A stretch of DNA of 64,000 nt, taken from the NCBI GenBank assembly GCA_964539825.1, contig CAZIKF010000002.1:1-64000 (forward strand), given 5' to 3'. Origin of the DNA: CAZIKF01 sp964539825. GTDB lineage: Bacteria > Muiribacteriota > UBA6191. The position numbers and the translations under genes were made by a program. Below, piece by piece: positions 17,701 to 32,700 of the stretch. Under the pieces are notes generated by a model. That model was not told where the DNA came from. It was given only the letters and a program-made list of their open reading frames with translations, and ran no database searches. Each line of letters starts with the position of its first letter. Within the stretch, counting starts at the first letter, position 1.

Positions 17701-20700
17701 CGCGCAACTCTACCTTTCCGCCGTGGCCTCCTCTCGTGTCTCCATTGGGAAATCCCTTGTTAGCTCAAGCTACCTGCGCCACTTCGGTGAAATCAAGATT
17801 CAACCCGTCACCGCCACATTACCCACCTTCCATGTAAATACGCAGGGTGACATTCTTGAAGCACATCGAATGTTTCTTACAGAAGGATTAACCCTTACTT
17901 CAAAGGACTCGGTAGCACTAATCTTCGCTGGAATTTCGCAGCAAAGTGAAGAGGGATCCAATGTCCTTTCCTTTACAACCGCATACGCCGATCTTCGCCT
18001 TTTGCACAGCTCTATGGATATCTCCCAGGGAAAGTTTCTTTTGCAGTCGGATGGGGCGATTCGCTCACAAGGCTCTCTCACTCTTAAGACCTCACTGATT
18101 ACGGGCCATCTAGGCGTGGAGTCAATAATTCAGACCACAGGCTCAGCACTGCTCTTCGACTCTTCCACCGGGACATTCAACCTTCAAAACATTTCCCTCG
18201 GAACCCCTCTGAATCTCGTTCTCAATTCAGCCAATATTCACCGGACTCTGACTTCCTCCAATCTCCTGGAAGCTCCCTATGTGATTCATCCTGGCGGAAT
18301 ATTCAGACTGGATCCAAATTCGCAGACCAGACTTCACGTTCTGACGGTCTCTAAAAAACAAGGGTTGGGGGGAGGGATGCTGTCGAAGGGTCCCATTCAT
18401 TTTAGCTCGTGGAGAGATTCGGATCTCACTACCCTGAGTATTGACCCTTCCTCATTCACCACACTTAGTCGTCTTCAGACAAGGGTATCCACATTTACTT
18501 CGGGATTGCTTCTGGATCCATCTTTCAACCAGGACGGCCCCCTTCTGGAAATAAGATCCAATATCGACTCAAAGAACCTACTCGCCCTGGATAGTGAAGT
18601 ATTTACCTACTCAAGGACCGGATTACTCAAAACTTCGGCCAATTTCCACCTGACCTCCGATGTATTCCTGGAGTCTACTGATGGCCTGGTCTTTACATCC
18701 GACACAGGTTCCATTGATGAAGTTAAAATCACCTCCCAGGTCTTATACCTGTTAGCAGGAAAACAAAACCAATTAGCGGATGTTTTGCATCAACATAGCG
18801 TAGTACAAGGTAGACCGCTCACAGATATCTTGCGAAGAGACATCGATAACTCCCTCTCAGAAACCAATACCTTCATTGCATCAAAAGAAGCGGTCCTTAT
18901 ACAGCCATGGCAGTCTACGAATTCTAAAGTTCTAAGACAGGTCCAAGCTGACGGTACAGAGGTCATTTCTATTAGCCCTGACGGGGTCATCTCCGCTGTG
19001 CGTCTGAGAGGAGATGGCACCTTCCTCACAGGCATTGGCGGCGATGACCTGATCGATGCGAGTATTAGTGCTGAAGACATCCAGACCAGGGGGCTTAACT
19101 CCGCTTCCCTGGCTCTGTTAACGGTTGGCTCAGACAAGGTCCGCCAGAGAATTCTTAGGGCAAATCACCTGATTTCCGGAAGCTTGATTGATGAGCATAT
19201 TCTTTCACGAACGTTGGGCAAGGAACATCTCAAGACCAATTCCATTGATGGGACACGTTTTCAGAGTGAAAGTATTGAGGGCAGGCATCTTGCCCGCCAC
19301 TCCGTAAGCGGGGATTTGATTTCCAGTCAAACGATGGATACCAGGAAGTTCGCGAATGAAAGTATCGCTACCGAGCACATCCAGCTGAACACCCTTTCAG
19401 ACAGAGTTTTTGGCGATCAACAGATAAGAACTCATCACATCATTCCTGGCTCTATAAACTCAAGCCGCATCACCACCCTTTCCCTCAAAGAAATTGACCT
19501 GGGAAGCGGATCTGTGGGAACGGAGGAAATTATTGACGGCAGTATAGAATCAAGAGCAGTGGAAACACGCGCAGTGGTAACACAGCTCATTGCTAGTAAC
19601 TCGGTTAGCGCAGAAAAGATTCTGTCCGGATCCCTACTACATCAGGATGTGGTTACCGCCGCAATCATTCTGGAGTTGGTCAAACCTCTTTCAATCACCT
19701 CCCGTGAAGTGCTTGACTATACACTTGTGAATAGTGATTTTCAGGATCTCTCGATAACTCGGGAAAAACTAAAAAATGATGCTATACGAACAGGACATCT
19801 TCAAACTTCCAGTCTTAACTCCCACCATCTATTTACATCTCAGGTTCTTAGGGAACATCTCTCTTTCACAACCATTGGAAGCTCCGAGATAAAAGACTAC
19901 TCCGTTCACAACGAGGACTTTTTATCTAACACTATCAATCCATCAAACCTATCCGCCAAGAGTCTGGAAACCAGGCATTTCTTAGAGGCTGCGGTGACTC
20001 GTCAAAAAGTCAGCACTACGGGGCTTTCACAAAGTAGATTCCGCCCCTTTTTAATTGGAACCTCACAGGTTACTGACTCTGTGGTGACCAGGGCACATCT
20101 TGCACAGGGATCTATTTTGAGTATTCATGTCAAAAACGGATCACTACAGACCCAGGACCTGAGAGATGGTGATTTGGAGGGGGAGAAGATTGAGGATTAT
20201 GCGGTTTTAACTGAGAATCTTGAGGATTTTGGAATCGATTCAAGCAACATAACAACCGGTGCGGTTCTTTCCGGTCACTTTATAGATGACAGTCTTGAAT
20301 CCATTGATATCTCCACCAACACACTCACTACTGATCGATTTCAAGACTTTTCGGTACTATCCTCTCATATCATCACTCTGTCCCTGGAATCAGGGCATTT
20401 CTCAACTTCGGCTGCAACCAGGGGTAAGTTTAAGAATGACAGTGTGGACGTTGAGAGAATCCAATCCTTCACCTTAGTACTGAGCAACTTCGCGCTAAAG
20501 GCAGTCACCGAGGGCAAGATCAAGGATGACACTTTTGAGCAAAGCCGCTTCGCTCTACAAACTCTTAGCAACGCCGATATAGGATTGCGCCAGATTCTCT
20601 CCTCCCAAATCAAGTCTCTGGCTATCACCGAAGAAAAGATCCTTACCCATACGCTAAACTCCAGAGTACTGGGTTCCCAACTCATCACCCTGGTAAAAAT

Positions 20701-23700
20701 TGCACCCGCGACATTGTTAACAACCCATTTTGCCGATGAATCCGTGAATTCGAACTCTGTGGGTACCAGCGAACTGGACCACCGGGTGTTTGAAGACTCA
20801 GCCATTCTGGCGACCCATATAGCAACAGATACTATCTCTACGCGTTCGCTGGCCTCTGAGACGATCACTTCACTTGCTATTAAGCCATTTTCACTAACAT
20901 CCAGGGCAGTTGGTACGAATCAGATTCAAGAGTTTAAAGTACGGGGAAGGTCTCTAAAGACCCAAAATCTGGCATTTGAATCCATTACAGGGTCACTGAT
21001 TGAAACAGAATCTCTAACAACACGAGCCATTCTCTCCCACTCTATTCTTGCAGAGCACATAGCCTCAGGAGCGATCACCAGTTCAAAACTTAAGCTTTCA
21101 ATTGTCACTTCAGGAAATATCGTAGATGGAAGTATTCTCTCCGGCCACCTGACCACCAGCTTTGCTGAGACTCGGCATTTTTTAGATAATTCGGTCACCT
21201 CCTATGCCATCGCCAGCCTGGTTATTGAATCATCCCATCTTGTAGATGATACGCTCGGAAGTGAAAAGATAAAGGATGATTCAGTCCGCAATTACATGAT
21301 CCAAACCAGGCAGGTTACCGGCTCCAAGCTCAAGGGACCCTTTCCTCCATCTCTATTCGCCACCCGTAGCATATCCGGGGATGTACTTATGGATAGCTCC
21401 ATAGAGTCGGATCGAATTGCCAGTTCTACTCTACGCGGCGTTCACTTACTTGATGAATCCATCCTTGCTTCCATGCTTAAAACGAATATTCTTCAAAGTC
21501 TTCATTTTGAAGACAGTTCAGTGGTCACATCAAAAATTCTGTCCCAGGAAGTCGAGAACCGCCATCTCGCCAATGGAATTATTGAATCACCACATGTAGT
21601 CGACGGATCACTTCAAACTACGGATGTCGTAACCAGGACCATTCCCGGTTCTAAGATCGCAGAAGGTGAGGTCCGAACCAGCAATATCCTCAATGGGAGC
21701 TTAAAAGGTCGAACCATAGCCAATTATTCTCTCTTCGGAAACCTCTTTGGCTCGGCATCCCTGGATGGCTCAGTACTAAGCACAGCTATCGTGATCACGG
21801 AGCTAATCGAACCAAGGACCCTCTCTGGTGACCGCCTCGATGAGACCACGGTGAAATCCTCCAATTTTGACTCTAATTTCTTTCTTGAGTCAGGTGCTCT
21901 CGGCGCTGATGTTTTTGGTTCGGACCACATCAGTTCCCAGGTTCTGGAAGCTCGCCACTTTTCCAATCTTTCGGTTTCAGGCACACAGATATCCTCCATC
22001 AGAGGGAAGGACTTTCAGGTCCACTCCATAGGCTCGGACTACATCCAGAATGGAGCCGTTGAAGGAGACAATATTTTAGATAGGACCCTTGGGGAAGAGG
22101 ATCATGCGGTGATCTATCTTCGCAGCAGCTCAGTTCTTTCAAGGACGGGACAGAAAGCCGCTACCCAGACATTTTGGACGACAGGTTCATCTATCAGTGA
22201 TACTACCCTGGATTTGGAACCAGGCAGCGCTGATGAATTTACCTTCACTTCTGGAACCAAGCTCTACCGGGCTTTGTTGAGCAGCGGGGGATCTCAACAG
22301 TTGGTCACGGATTTTACTCCCTCAACCATTCTGGATCTGGATTGGTTTGATTCTCAAAATGTCTATGTGGTTCTACAACAGGGGACTAATGAAGCTGAGA
22401 TTGTAGAACATAATCTAAGCTCGGGAGCAAGAACAGTACACGCAACAGGCATAGAGCAGTTCCACCGCCTCTCCGCAAATCAGATTCTGGGGGTAGACAG
22501 TTCGGGCAACCTTCTCTATTCCACCGCCATCACCTTCACCAACCCCACTACCGTCGTCCTCGCTCTTAACGCGGGGATCCATAGAGAACCTAATTTATCC
22601 CCAAACCAGGACTATGCCTTCGCGACAAGAATCCTACCAAACGGAACAGACCAAATTGTGCGCTTTCCCTGGAACGGTTCCACCAAGTTCGGAGAACCTG
22701 AAGATCTGACCCAGTACTTCACCAACCAAACCCTCTCTGTCTCCACCCTGCTCGTAGAAGAAAATCTTGGCACACCGGAGCTATACTTCATGGGATCCAT
22801 CCCCGACTCGGCCTCCAAGCTACTCTACAAGATATCAGCAAGAGGGGTGGGTCTCACCAGCTACTCTATCTCCTCTCCTTCAGGACCGCTGCTTGTTTTT
22901 GATTATGACCGCTATAATCCCTACGTTCCTGATAACACCCTCACAAGCTCCCTGGTTGTAAATCGATCCATTGATGGGAATCGTCTGCTGGACTCGACCA
23001 TCACCCGCGATGATTTTGTTGATAACGCGGCTGACGAAAATCTATTTCAACATCAAAGTTTAAAGAATGAGGACTTCGCCGACAATAGCCTGACCCTTGA
23101 GAAATGGGAACAGCGCACAATAGAGAATCAGAAGATTTCCACAGATAGTTTTTCATCCGTGAAGGTGGTCGATGGAAGTCTTACGAACCGAGTATTTGCT
23201 CAAGAGTCCCTGACCGGCAGAGTCTTTGAAGGTTCGGCTTTCAGCACTGCCCAACTAATCTCCAGAACCCTCACAAATGAAGTACTTCGCGAAGAGAGCT
23301 TTGGCTCAAATGTGCTGGGTTCAGGAATCTCTTCCGATGACCTGGCCCATGGCAGTTTACTCTCCGAACACTTCCAAAACCTCACCTCAGCCTCAATAGC
23401 GGATGACAGTATCAGTGCCAAAAAGATCAAGACCAATATCATAGGCGATGAACATTTTGTCAGCGCTACTCTATTGGGTGAAGACATCGCTCTCGAATCT
23501 CTGCCTGGATCCATATTTAAAACCAATCAGTTCGAGGGGAATCTCATTGAAGTAGATGCGATGAATTCAAGCAAGATCGAGACCGGCTCCCTGGATTCTA
23601 CAGTTCTTGGCACCCATGCGGTCTTAACTCAAAACATCGCTGACGCCTCACTTGAATCGCGTCATTTTGCTGTAGCAGCGTTTCTAAGCACACACCTTCC

Positions 23701-26700
23701 CACTGATGTAGTGACGAGCCAAACTCTCTCTGACGCTTCGGTAAGCTCACGTTCAATAGCAACCGATTCGATTAGCTCAGCACAATTTCAAACCGACTCC
23801 ATCACCTCTGAGTCCATCGCCAATAGCACCATAGGTAGTGGACCCCTGGCCGATTCCATCTTCACCGGAAGTCATTTTGCCAGTGATTCGATCACCCATA
23901 GCGATTGGATCTCTGATACCTCGCTGCGCCTGGACCAGTTGGCATTCTCTACCCTGGCTGAATCCAAGCTCAGTGACAGCGTATCACTTACAACCTCAAA
24001 GTTTCGCAGCGGCTCTTTTGAAGGGACAGTCTCCAACCTGGGTTCATCGAAAATCCTGGACAGAGAAGTCCTTCCTGAGCATTTTGAGCTCTACACCCTC
24101 TCCACCTCAAAAATCGCTGATAACGCCGTTGAGACCTCTCACCTGGGTACAGCGACGCTTCAGGAGCGTCACTTCTCACCGGACAGCATAGATGAGGACT
24201 CGTTTCTTGACTCCAGCATCCAAGATGCTCATTTCATTTCCGGAACATTGACCGATTCGTTGATTTTGGCCAACACGATAGACAATTCCCACTTCAAGGC
24301 TGACTCCATTGCTGCGGTGAAGATCAAGTCAGGCTCCCTCGTAAATAATCTCTTACCCGACAGAGCGCTTTCCGCTTCCAAATTCACTAGTTTCTCCATA
24401 CTCGCCGAAGACTTCTCCACAGGTTCTGTGCACACCACCAACATCTTCGACGGAAACCTGACCGGCCCCAGAGTTCAGAGTGGAAGTCTGAGTGGAACTA
24501 TTCTCAAGCTACTCACCCTGGAGAGCGCTGATTTTGGAAATGAGGCTGTGACCTCGGGAAATATTCAAACCGAGACTATAACAGCGAGGGAGTTAAAGAA
24601 CCTGGGCCTGGCTACCCGGGTATTTGAGAACGCGAGTTTCACTTCAGATAAGCTCTTCTACAATGCTGATGACACTGTTCTTTTGATCCATTCTGACGCA
24701 GTTGACAGCAGCGTACTCGTCACTGATTCTTCGAATTCCCAGCACAATGTCAGCGCTGCTGGTGGTTCCCACCATGAAGTGGATCAGGTGAAGTTCTTCT
24801 CAACATCCATAGCCTTCAATGGCACTTCAGATTACCTTGAGATTCCTGATTCCGACGATTTCACCATGGGCACATCTGATTTCACCATCGATCTGTGGGT
24901 CTATGAACTTGGCGGCAGCGGTGCGGGAAATCGATCGATTATGTCCAATGAACTGGTGACAGCAGACAAGCTCAAAATTCAGATAAAGGACGATCAGACT
25001 GTCAAATTTGAAGTGAAGATTGGAAATGTAGAACGCTGCAGCTTAATTTCTACCTCCACCCTTGCTACCAACCAGTGGGTCCATCTGTCCATAGCGCGTA
25101 CCGGCGGCACGGTAACCATGTATTTTAACGGTACTTCTGTGGGCACCGATACTACTGTTGGCAGTTTCGATGACGTAAGTATGAATATGTTTTTTGGCAA
25201 GAAGGCCAATTCTGTTACCGAATTTTTTAACGGTTACATGGACGAAATTCGCGTTATTAAGGGTACGGCCTTTTGGACCTCAGACTTTATACCACCTTCT
25301 CTTCCCTACCAGGGAATTCAAGAGGATAAACTCACCTCGAATATACTTACCGCCGCAGTCCTTGACGGAGGGATCACATCAGATGAGATCGGTCTGAGTA
25401 CCCTTACTGATGATGAGGTCGCTGATGGTGCCATCGACAGCTCATTTATTCGTGATGGAACCTTCGATGGCTCTAAATTCAGCTCTGGTTCCGTCGATGG
25501 GTCCAAAATCAAGAGTCTGAGCCTTTCCTCCTCTAACTTTGAAACCAACGCTGTTGCAACGGTTGATTTTAATGCCAGCCTGGATATTACCGGCAAAGTG
25601 GCCTCTGGCGCTGGGATCGCATCGGACAAGATCTCGAACGGAGCCGTTACCGGAGCGAAAATTCTTACTGCTTTTGTAGCTGCGGATCAGTCCGTTATCG
25701 CCAATGCAATACTCACAGATGGCAAGCTCAGCCCTTCCATTCAATTTACCAGCGCACACGTCATCGACGGATCCCTCGACTCTACCCATCTCGCCTCAGA
25801 TACCCTCTCAGCTTTCGCCGCGGGAAGTCTGACCTCTGGAAAGTTCTTTTCAGGTTCAGGAGGAATATCCTCCAAGATAACTGACGGCTCCATCAGTGAC
25901 ATACATCTTCAGACATCAGCAGTGGACTCCACAAAGGTCACAGGCATTCTGGCCAACTCCGCGCTTCTCAATTCCACTCTGGAGAATGCTGATTTTGAAG
26001 TGGGGGGCCTGAGTAATTCAGAGATTGAAACAGGGTCTATTACCACAACCCAGCTCACGGCAGTTGCCTGGCTTTCCGATAGCTCTACTCACTTCCCAAC
26101 TTTTTCAGCATCCCAAATCCAGACCTTAACCGGCGGCCAGATCGAAGACGATATCTTCAATTCCAATCATTTCAGCTCAGGATTTTTTCAGGCCATCCAC
26201 CTTGATCAGATTCAAGCGGCCAATTTTCAGCAAGACACCATAGGCGGATCCAAAATTTCCACTCTAAGCCTCGGTGCCGCTCAATTTGTATCAGAGGTTT
26301 TACTTACCGAGCAGCTAGCTCTCTCAACACTGAACAATTCCAAGGTCGCTTCAGGTTCAGTTACCGCGGGACATCTACAAACTGAATCCATTCAAGCTCA
26401 GCACTTTCAGACCAAGTCTATTGGGTATTCCAATTTGAATACATCCAGTCTGGACGGACTTTTCTCCAGCACCGATGTAGACCCATCCTTTCATATGCAT
26501 TCCAGCTATACCTTCAGGCGCACCACACCCACCAACTTCACCCTGCTCCATGATGATCGCTATGGCCGCACCCAATTCGCATACGCACTCAAAAGCAGTA
26601 CCCAGCTCACTTCTGCGCAGCAGCAGTGCTCATCGGATAAAGCCCAGGTTTGTGATGTGAATCAAATTATTGATATCTGTAGATCAGGAGTGAATCTCAA

Positions 26701-29700
26701 TGATGATTTTTACTTCTCGGGAGACCCCTCCTATGTTAGTACGGCAGGCAAAGAGTATTTCATCGCTCCTATGCTCTCGTTTACATCCTCCACCTGCTTC
26801 ACCCCCACCAGTATCGAGTGGGATTTCTCCTTAGAGCGCTTCGCTCCCGTACATATCAATGACACCACCCAGGGGGAGATCCAGGACATCTCCTATTTCA
26901 AAGACAAATATGTCGTAAAAATGAAAAACCGGGTCTATGTCACCGAGGATGGGTATGCTGCTGAGAGCGATAGCGCTGTAAGTACCGCTGCTCGCACAGG
27001 AGCCCCCCTTGTCTATAGCCCTGTTTCTAATAATCTGTACACGCAGGGCTCAAATAAGATTTATATTCTGAATAACGCTTTGACTGCCAACACCCAGAGT
27101 TCTGACTCCTATCCCACGCTCACAGATATTGATTACTTTGATACTGTGAGCAGTTACGGACTGGCGGGGTACAATGACAGTGCTGCGGGAAACGGTAGTT
27201 GGCACCTGGCCATGGTGGATTCATCGGGAGATAACTTCTCCTCTTTGGAGCTTGGTAAACATCGTAAAATTAGAGGTGTCCAGACGAGGATCAGCTCTGG
27301 CGGGATACAAGACGGGTTTTCCCTGAACTACGTGGACGAAGCCTGGAGTGAACTTTTATCCAATGACTCCAGCCCAGATTCCGACCAATTCTCACGGAGA
27401 AGCTTCTCGGTTGGACTTGGTTTCGACAATAAAATCTGGATTTTTGGCGGACAAGATAGTGGCGGGGAACTCAATGACACCTGGTCCTCAACCACCGGTG
27501 GTTCCTGGACCAATGTCCTTACAAACAGCTCCACCCCTGGAGCCAGTCAGTTTCCCCAGCGATATCGACATGCAGGAACTGTCTATGACGGCAAAATGTG
27601 GATCATAGGGGGCAAAGGAAGTAACTACCTTAATGATATTTGGAATTCCACAGACGGAAGTTCCTGGACCTCGGCATTAAACCCGGTTGAGCAGTATACC
27701 AGGCTGCTAATTCATTCAAGCTCTGGTGACGGGAGCACTGTAATCACCGATGCATCTTCCTCATCTCACACTATTACGGTAAGCGGAGATGTCCATCATG
27801 AAGCCGATCAGGAGAAGTTTGGAGTCAGTTCCATACAATTCGACGGTCAGGATTATTGGGAAGAGGTCACAAGTTCCGCTAGCTGGGTAGAGCGATACGA
27901 ACATGGCTTCCTAAACTACGATTCAAAACTGTGGGTCATGGGAGGCGATAGCTCAGGTGGAAAGCGAAATGGAGTTTACTCCTCATCAGATGGTTCTCAA
28001 TGGACTGCGGTTTTATCCGATAGCGGTACCCCTGGAGTCAATCAATGGAGCCGAAGAGCCACATTCGGGACAACAACCTTCGAGGGAAAAATGTGGGTCA
28101 TTGGTGGAAGTGACGCAAATAATGATCTACTCAATGATGTCTGGTTCTCTACCACCGGAGCTTCCTGGACAGAGGTTTCCACACCCCACGAGCAATACAC
28201 CAGGCTTCTGATTCACTCAGATTCCGCTGATGGTCATGCCACAGTTACTGATTCCTCAAACTCATCCCACGTTATTAGCCTCCATGGTGATGTGCACCAT
28301 GAAACAGACCAGGAAAAGTTTGGCTCGTCCTCTCTTGAATTTGACGGTAAGGACTTTTGGACCAAACATACAGACAGCGCACCATGGGGTGAGCTCTACG
28401 CTCACGAGTCCCTGGTCTTTAACAGCAATCTCTGGGTCCTTGGCGGAAAATCAACAGGCCAGAAGAATTTTGTATATTCCACCACCGAGGGAGCCAATTG
28501 GACTGAGGTGCTGGCTGACACCAATTCCCCGTCTTCTTCACAGTGGAGCCAGAGAAGCTTTCATGCTGCTACTGTCTTCGAGAGCGAGATGTGGGTTTTG
28601 GGTGGATATGATGGTGATGATCGACTTAACGACATCTGGCACTCCACAGACGGGTCAAGCTGGACCAGTGTCTCAAATCCAACTGAACTGTACACCAAAC
28701 TCTTGATTCACTCCAGTTCCACCGATGGAAGCACTGTAGTCACAGATGCCTCATCCTCGTCACATAGTATCAGTACCAATGGAGAGGTTCACCACGAAAC
28801 TGACCAGGAGAAATTCGGGATCAGCTCACTTGAATTTGATGGAGAGGATCTGTGGGTAGAAACAACCGCCAGTGCATCCTGGGCTGGCAGGAGTGGTCAC
28901 CGAGTATTGGCATACAACTCCAAGCTCTGGACCATGGGGGGAACGAAAACAGGTTCCAATCGAGTCAATGATGTTTATTCCTCTACAGACGGAGAATCAT
29001 GGACCCAGGTACTGGCTGACAATTCCAATGAGGGTTCCAACCAGTGGAGTCAACGCTCCAATATAGCAGCGACGGTGTTTTCCAGTGAAATGTGGATGAT
29101 CGGGGGACTTGAACAAGGAGGAGCATTAAGCAATGAAGTCTGGCATTCCACCAATGGAAGTTCCTGGACGGAAGTTGCGAACCCGCATGAGCAATATACG
29201 CGGCTTCTACTTCACTCCGATGCAGCGGACGGAAATAAGACCTTCACGGATTCCTCTATCCGATCAAGGGCTGTGAGTTTGGGAGGGGATGTCCATCACG
29301 AGACTGACCAGGAGAAGTTCGGAAGCTCTTCCATTAAATTTGACGGCACGGACAACTGGACGGAATTAACCAGCTCGGCAGCCTTTTCGGCCAGAACAGG
29401 TCACCAGGTCGTTGAGCTTAGTAATACACTCTATCTCACAGGAGGACAAGACAGCAGCGGACTCACAAGTGATATTTACAGCAGCACCGATGGTTCGAAC
29501 TGGTCAGAGAAGGACACCTCCGATTCTAATACCGTGCTTTTAATCCATTCTGATAATAGTGATAACAGTACTAGTTTTGAAGATTCCTCTAACTCGGGTC
29601 ATACCATTAATATACCGACGGGCTCAAACGTGCACCATGACACATCCCCTTCGCTGTTAGGAAATAGCGCGATCGCTTTCGATGGAGTGGGTGATTTTCT

Positions 29701-32700
29701 AAGCGTGCCGCCAAGCTCGGATTTTAGTTTTGGTACGGGTGACTTTACCTTCGAACTATGGGCTTATATTGATAACCTGAGCAATCCAGTAGCGGGATAC
29801 AGCGGATTTATAGGTATGCAAATTAACGGTAATAATCGATGGTATTTCGCAGTATCAAATGGTGGAAGTTTGAAGTTCTATGTTAAGCAAGGTATTGAGC
29901 GCATGGACCTGAACTGGACGAATACCAATATAAAGGAAGATGGCTGGTACCATATTGCCCTTGTGCGCAATGGTAACAACTTTACTGCTTATGTAAATGG
30001 AACTTCAGCCGGCTCCATTACCGAAAATGGCTCTGTTCCAGATTTCAGTGGTGGGACAGGCGGGCAACCCCCATTGGAAATTGGCCGAAGACGGTCCTCA
30101 GGTACAATTGACTACTTCAAAGGATCCATTGATGAACTAAGAATTACTAAAGGATCCGCCCGGTATACGTCGGACTTCGATGCGCCAGACGGCCGCTTTC
30201 GTCAATGGGAAGCGCGAAGCGGTCATACCATGATTACCGGTGGTACGAAAATTTCCGTAGCAGGAGGTTACAACGGGAGGAATCTGACCAATGAGATCTG
30301 GACCAGTTCCGATGGAGCAAATTGGGACGAACTACAGTGGCGTACCAACCTTCTTATCCATTCCGATACCACCAATGGAAGTACAACCTTTAACGATTCA
30401 TCCGACTCTAGAAATAATCCCGTTAGGACTCTTACACCCTCTGGACAGGTAGCCCACTCTACAGCACAAAAGAAATTTGGGGACTCCTCCATCTTTTTTG
30501 ATGGAAACGCTGATTACATAAGTACAGAGACTTCAGGAGAGTTCATTTTCGCAGATCGGAACTTAACTATTGACGCCTGGATTAGGCTCTCTTCACTGGG
30601 AAATTACAGAGCAATCTGCGGCACCTGGCTCAATAGTAGCAATCGATGGTACCTTGCTGTTGACTCAGATGGCGATGTTTTTCTACATGGCGTTTCCGGA
30701 GGATCGGTTTTATTAGATGGAAGCAGTAACCTAAAGTGGACTAACGCTAACCTGAGCACTAATACCTGGTACCACATCGCCCTCGTTAGAGAAGGCTCTG
30801 ATTTTGAACTTTTTATCAATGGGAACTCGAAGGGTACTAAAACTGATGCCAGTGAGTTCCCTACCATCACGGATTACGGTCTTGAGATCGGGATGGGACG
30901 ATCAGGCAGTTTTCTCGAATACTTCCATGGATACATGGATGAATTTCGTGTCTCCGCAGGTGTAGCACGCTGGACCTCTAACTTTACACCGCCCACCAAT
31001 CCGCATCAGAGATTCTCTGCGAGAAGAGACTTTGCCGCATATAAGACCAGTACAACCTATTATGTTGCGGGGGGTAAAGATTCCAGTGGTAACGCTATTC
31101 AAGACTTATGGTCAAGTACGGACGGAATTCACTGGGAAGAGCATACCGCACCTGACTGGTCTGCTCGCTACGGTCATGAAACCATCGTGCAGTCTAGCGG
31201 CGGTACGGATACAGTTTATATCTTTGGTGGTAATACAGGTTCTCTTGATCTGAATGACGTGTGGAAAACCACTGACGGCAGCACCTGGACTCAGCAAACC
31301 AGCGATGCAGGATGGAGTGACCGCTCCTTCCTGGAAGTGGTGGAATTCAATGACAAACTCTGGGTTCTTGGTGGAGATGCGAGTGGAACCATCAAGAAAG
31401 ATATTTGGTATTCCTCCACAGGAGCAAGCTGGATTGAAACGGAGTTTGAAGGAGAATGGGACGAGCGCTCCCTCCATCAAGCGGTAGTTTTGAACAGCCA
31501 AGTCCATATCATCGGAGGAGTTGATGATAGCGGAGCTACTCCGACTCTCTATAATGATGTCTGGAAATCGGAGCTTTCCACTGATTTCCTCAAACTTGCC
31601 GATTCTTCAGACTTTGCTATCAATAATGGCGATTACACCGTGGATTTTTGGTTTTATCTCACCCAGACCGGAACCCAGATGACCCTGCTTCAACAATATG
31701 AAGACTCCAATAATTATCTTACCATTGAGATCACTTCAGCCGGGTCCCTCTCGCTTACTTATAAACTTGGTGGAGCCACTAAAACGAGTCATAGCGTTTC
31801 AATATCTGCAAACCAGTGGAATCACGTTGGATGGGTTCGCGAGGGCACCAGCAGTCGTCTCTATCTGAATGGAAGCCTTGCTTCCTCTGGCTCTCCTTCA
31901 GGCTCATTTGGCGACCTTTCCGCTCCTATCTATTTTGGATCTGATTTTGAAGGTAATAAAATCTTAGACGGGTACTTGGACGAGGTTCGAATTTCTCAAG
32001 GAATAGCACGCTGGGATTCCAATTTCACCCCAAGGACCCGTCGCTATGAGACCTTCCTTGAGCCCCGTTACAGCCATGATGCCATTGTGTTCGATGACTC
32101 TCTCTACGTAATGGGAGGTACCACCGGCGGCCTTTCCCTCTCCAATGTCTGGTCCACCTCAGATTCAACCGGAACCTCCTGGACTGACCTGGGAGATGCC
32201 CCCTGGTCTGGAAGGCTTAATTTTGGCACCTCTGTCTTTTCTGACGGTTCCGATAAGCTGTGGGTGTTTGGGGGCAGTACTTCTACGGGAATCAAAAATG
32301 ATGTGTGGTCCACCACCGATGGTGCTAATTGGGTCCAGGAATCCGCTTCCGCTTCCTGGGGAACCCGGTACTCCCACCAGGTTCTTACTTATGATGATAA
32401 GCTCTATCTTTTGGGAGGATTTGCCAGTTCGGAAAATGTAAATGATGTCTGGGTTTCTTCCAATGGCACCACCTGGACCCAGACTACCCGACCAGCCCAA
32501 TGGACTGAAAGAAGAGACCATCGTGCATCTGTTTTTAACGGAAAGCTCTGGGTACTAGGGGGATTCTCCACAGATTATCAAAACGATGTCTGGTCTTCTG
32601 ATTTAGATGAAACCAAAATCGATTTCCTTGAACTACCCGACTCCGATGATTTCAGCCCAGGAACATCTAATTGGACTCTTGATTTCTGGATCTATGATAA

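Noticed and set aside
19160..26470. Regular 30-bp periodicity that could suggest a CRISPR or other direct-repeat array
   Set aside because: The period is at the protein level within one open frame, no fixed DNA repeat or spacer pattern exists, and no cas gene is present.
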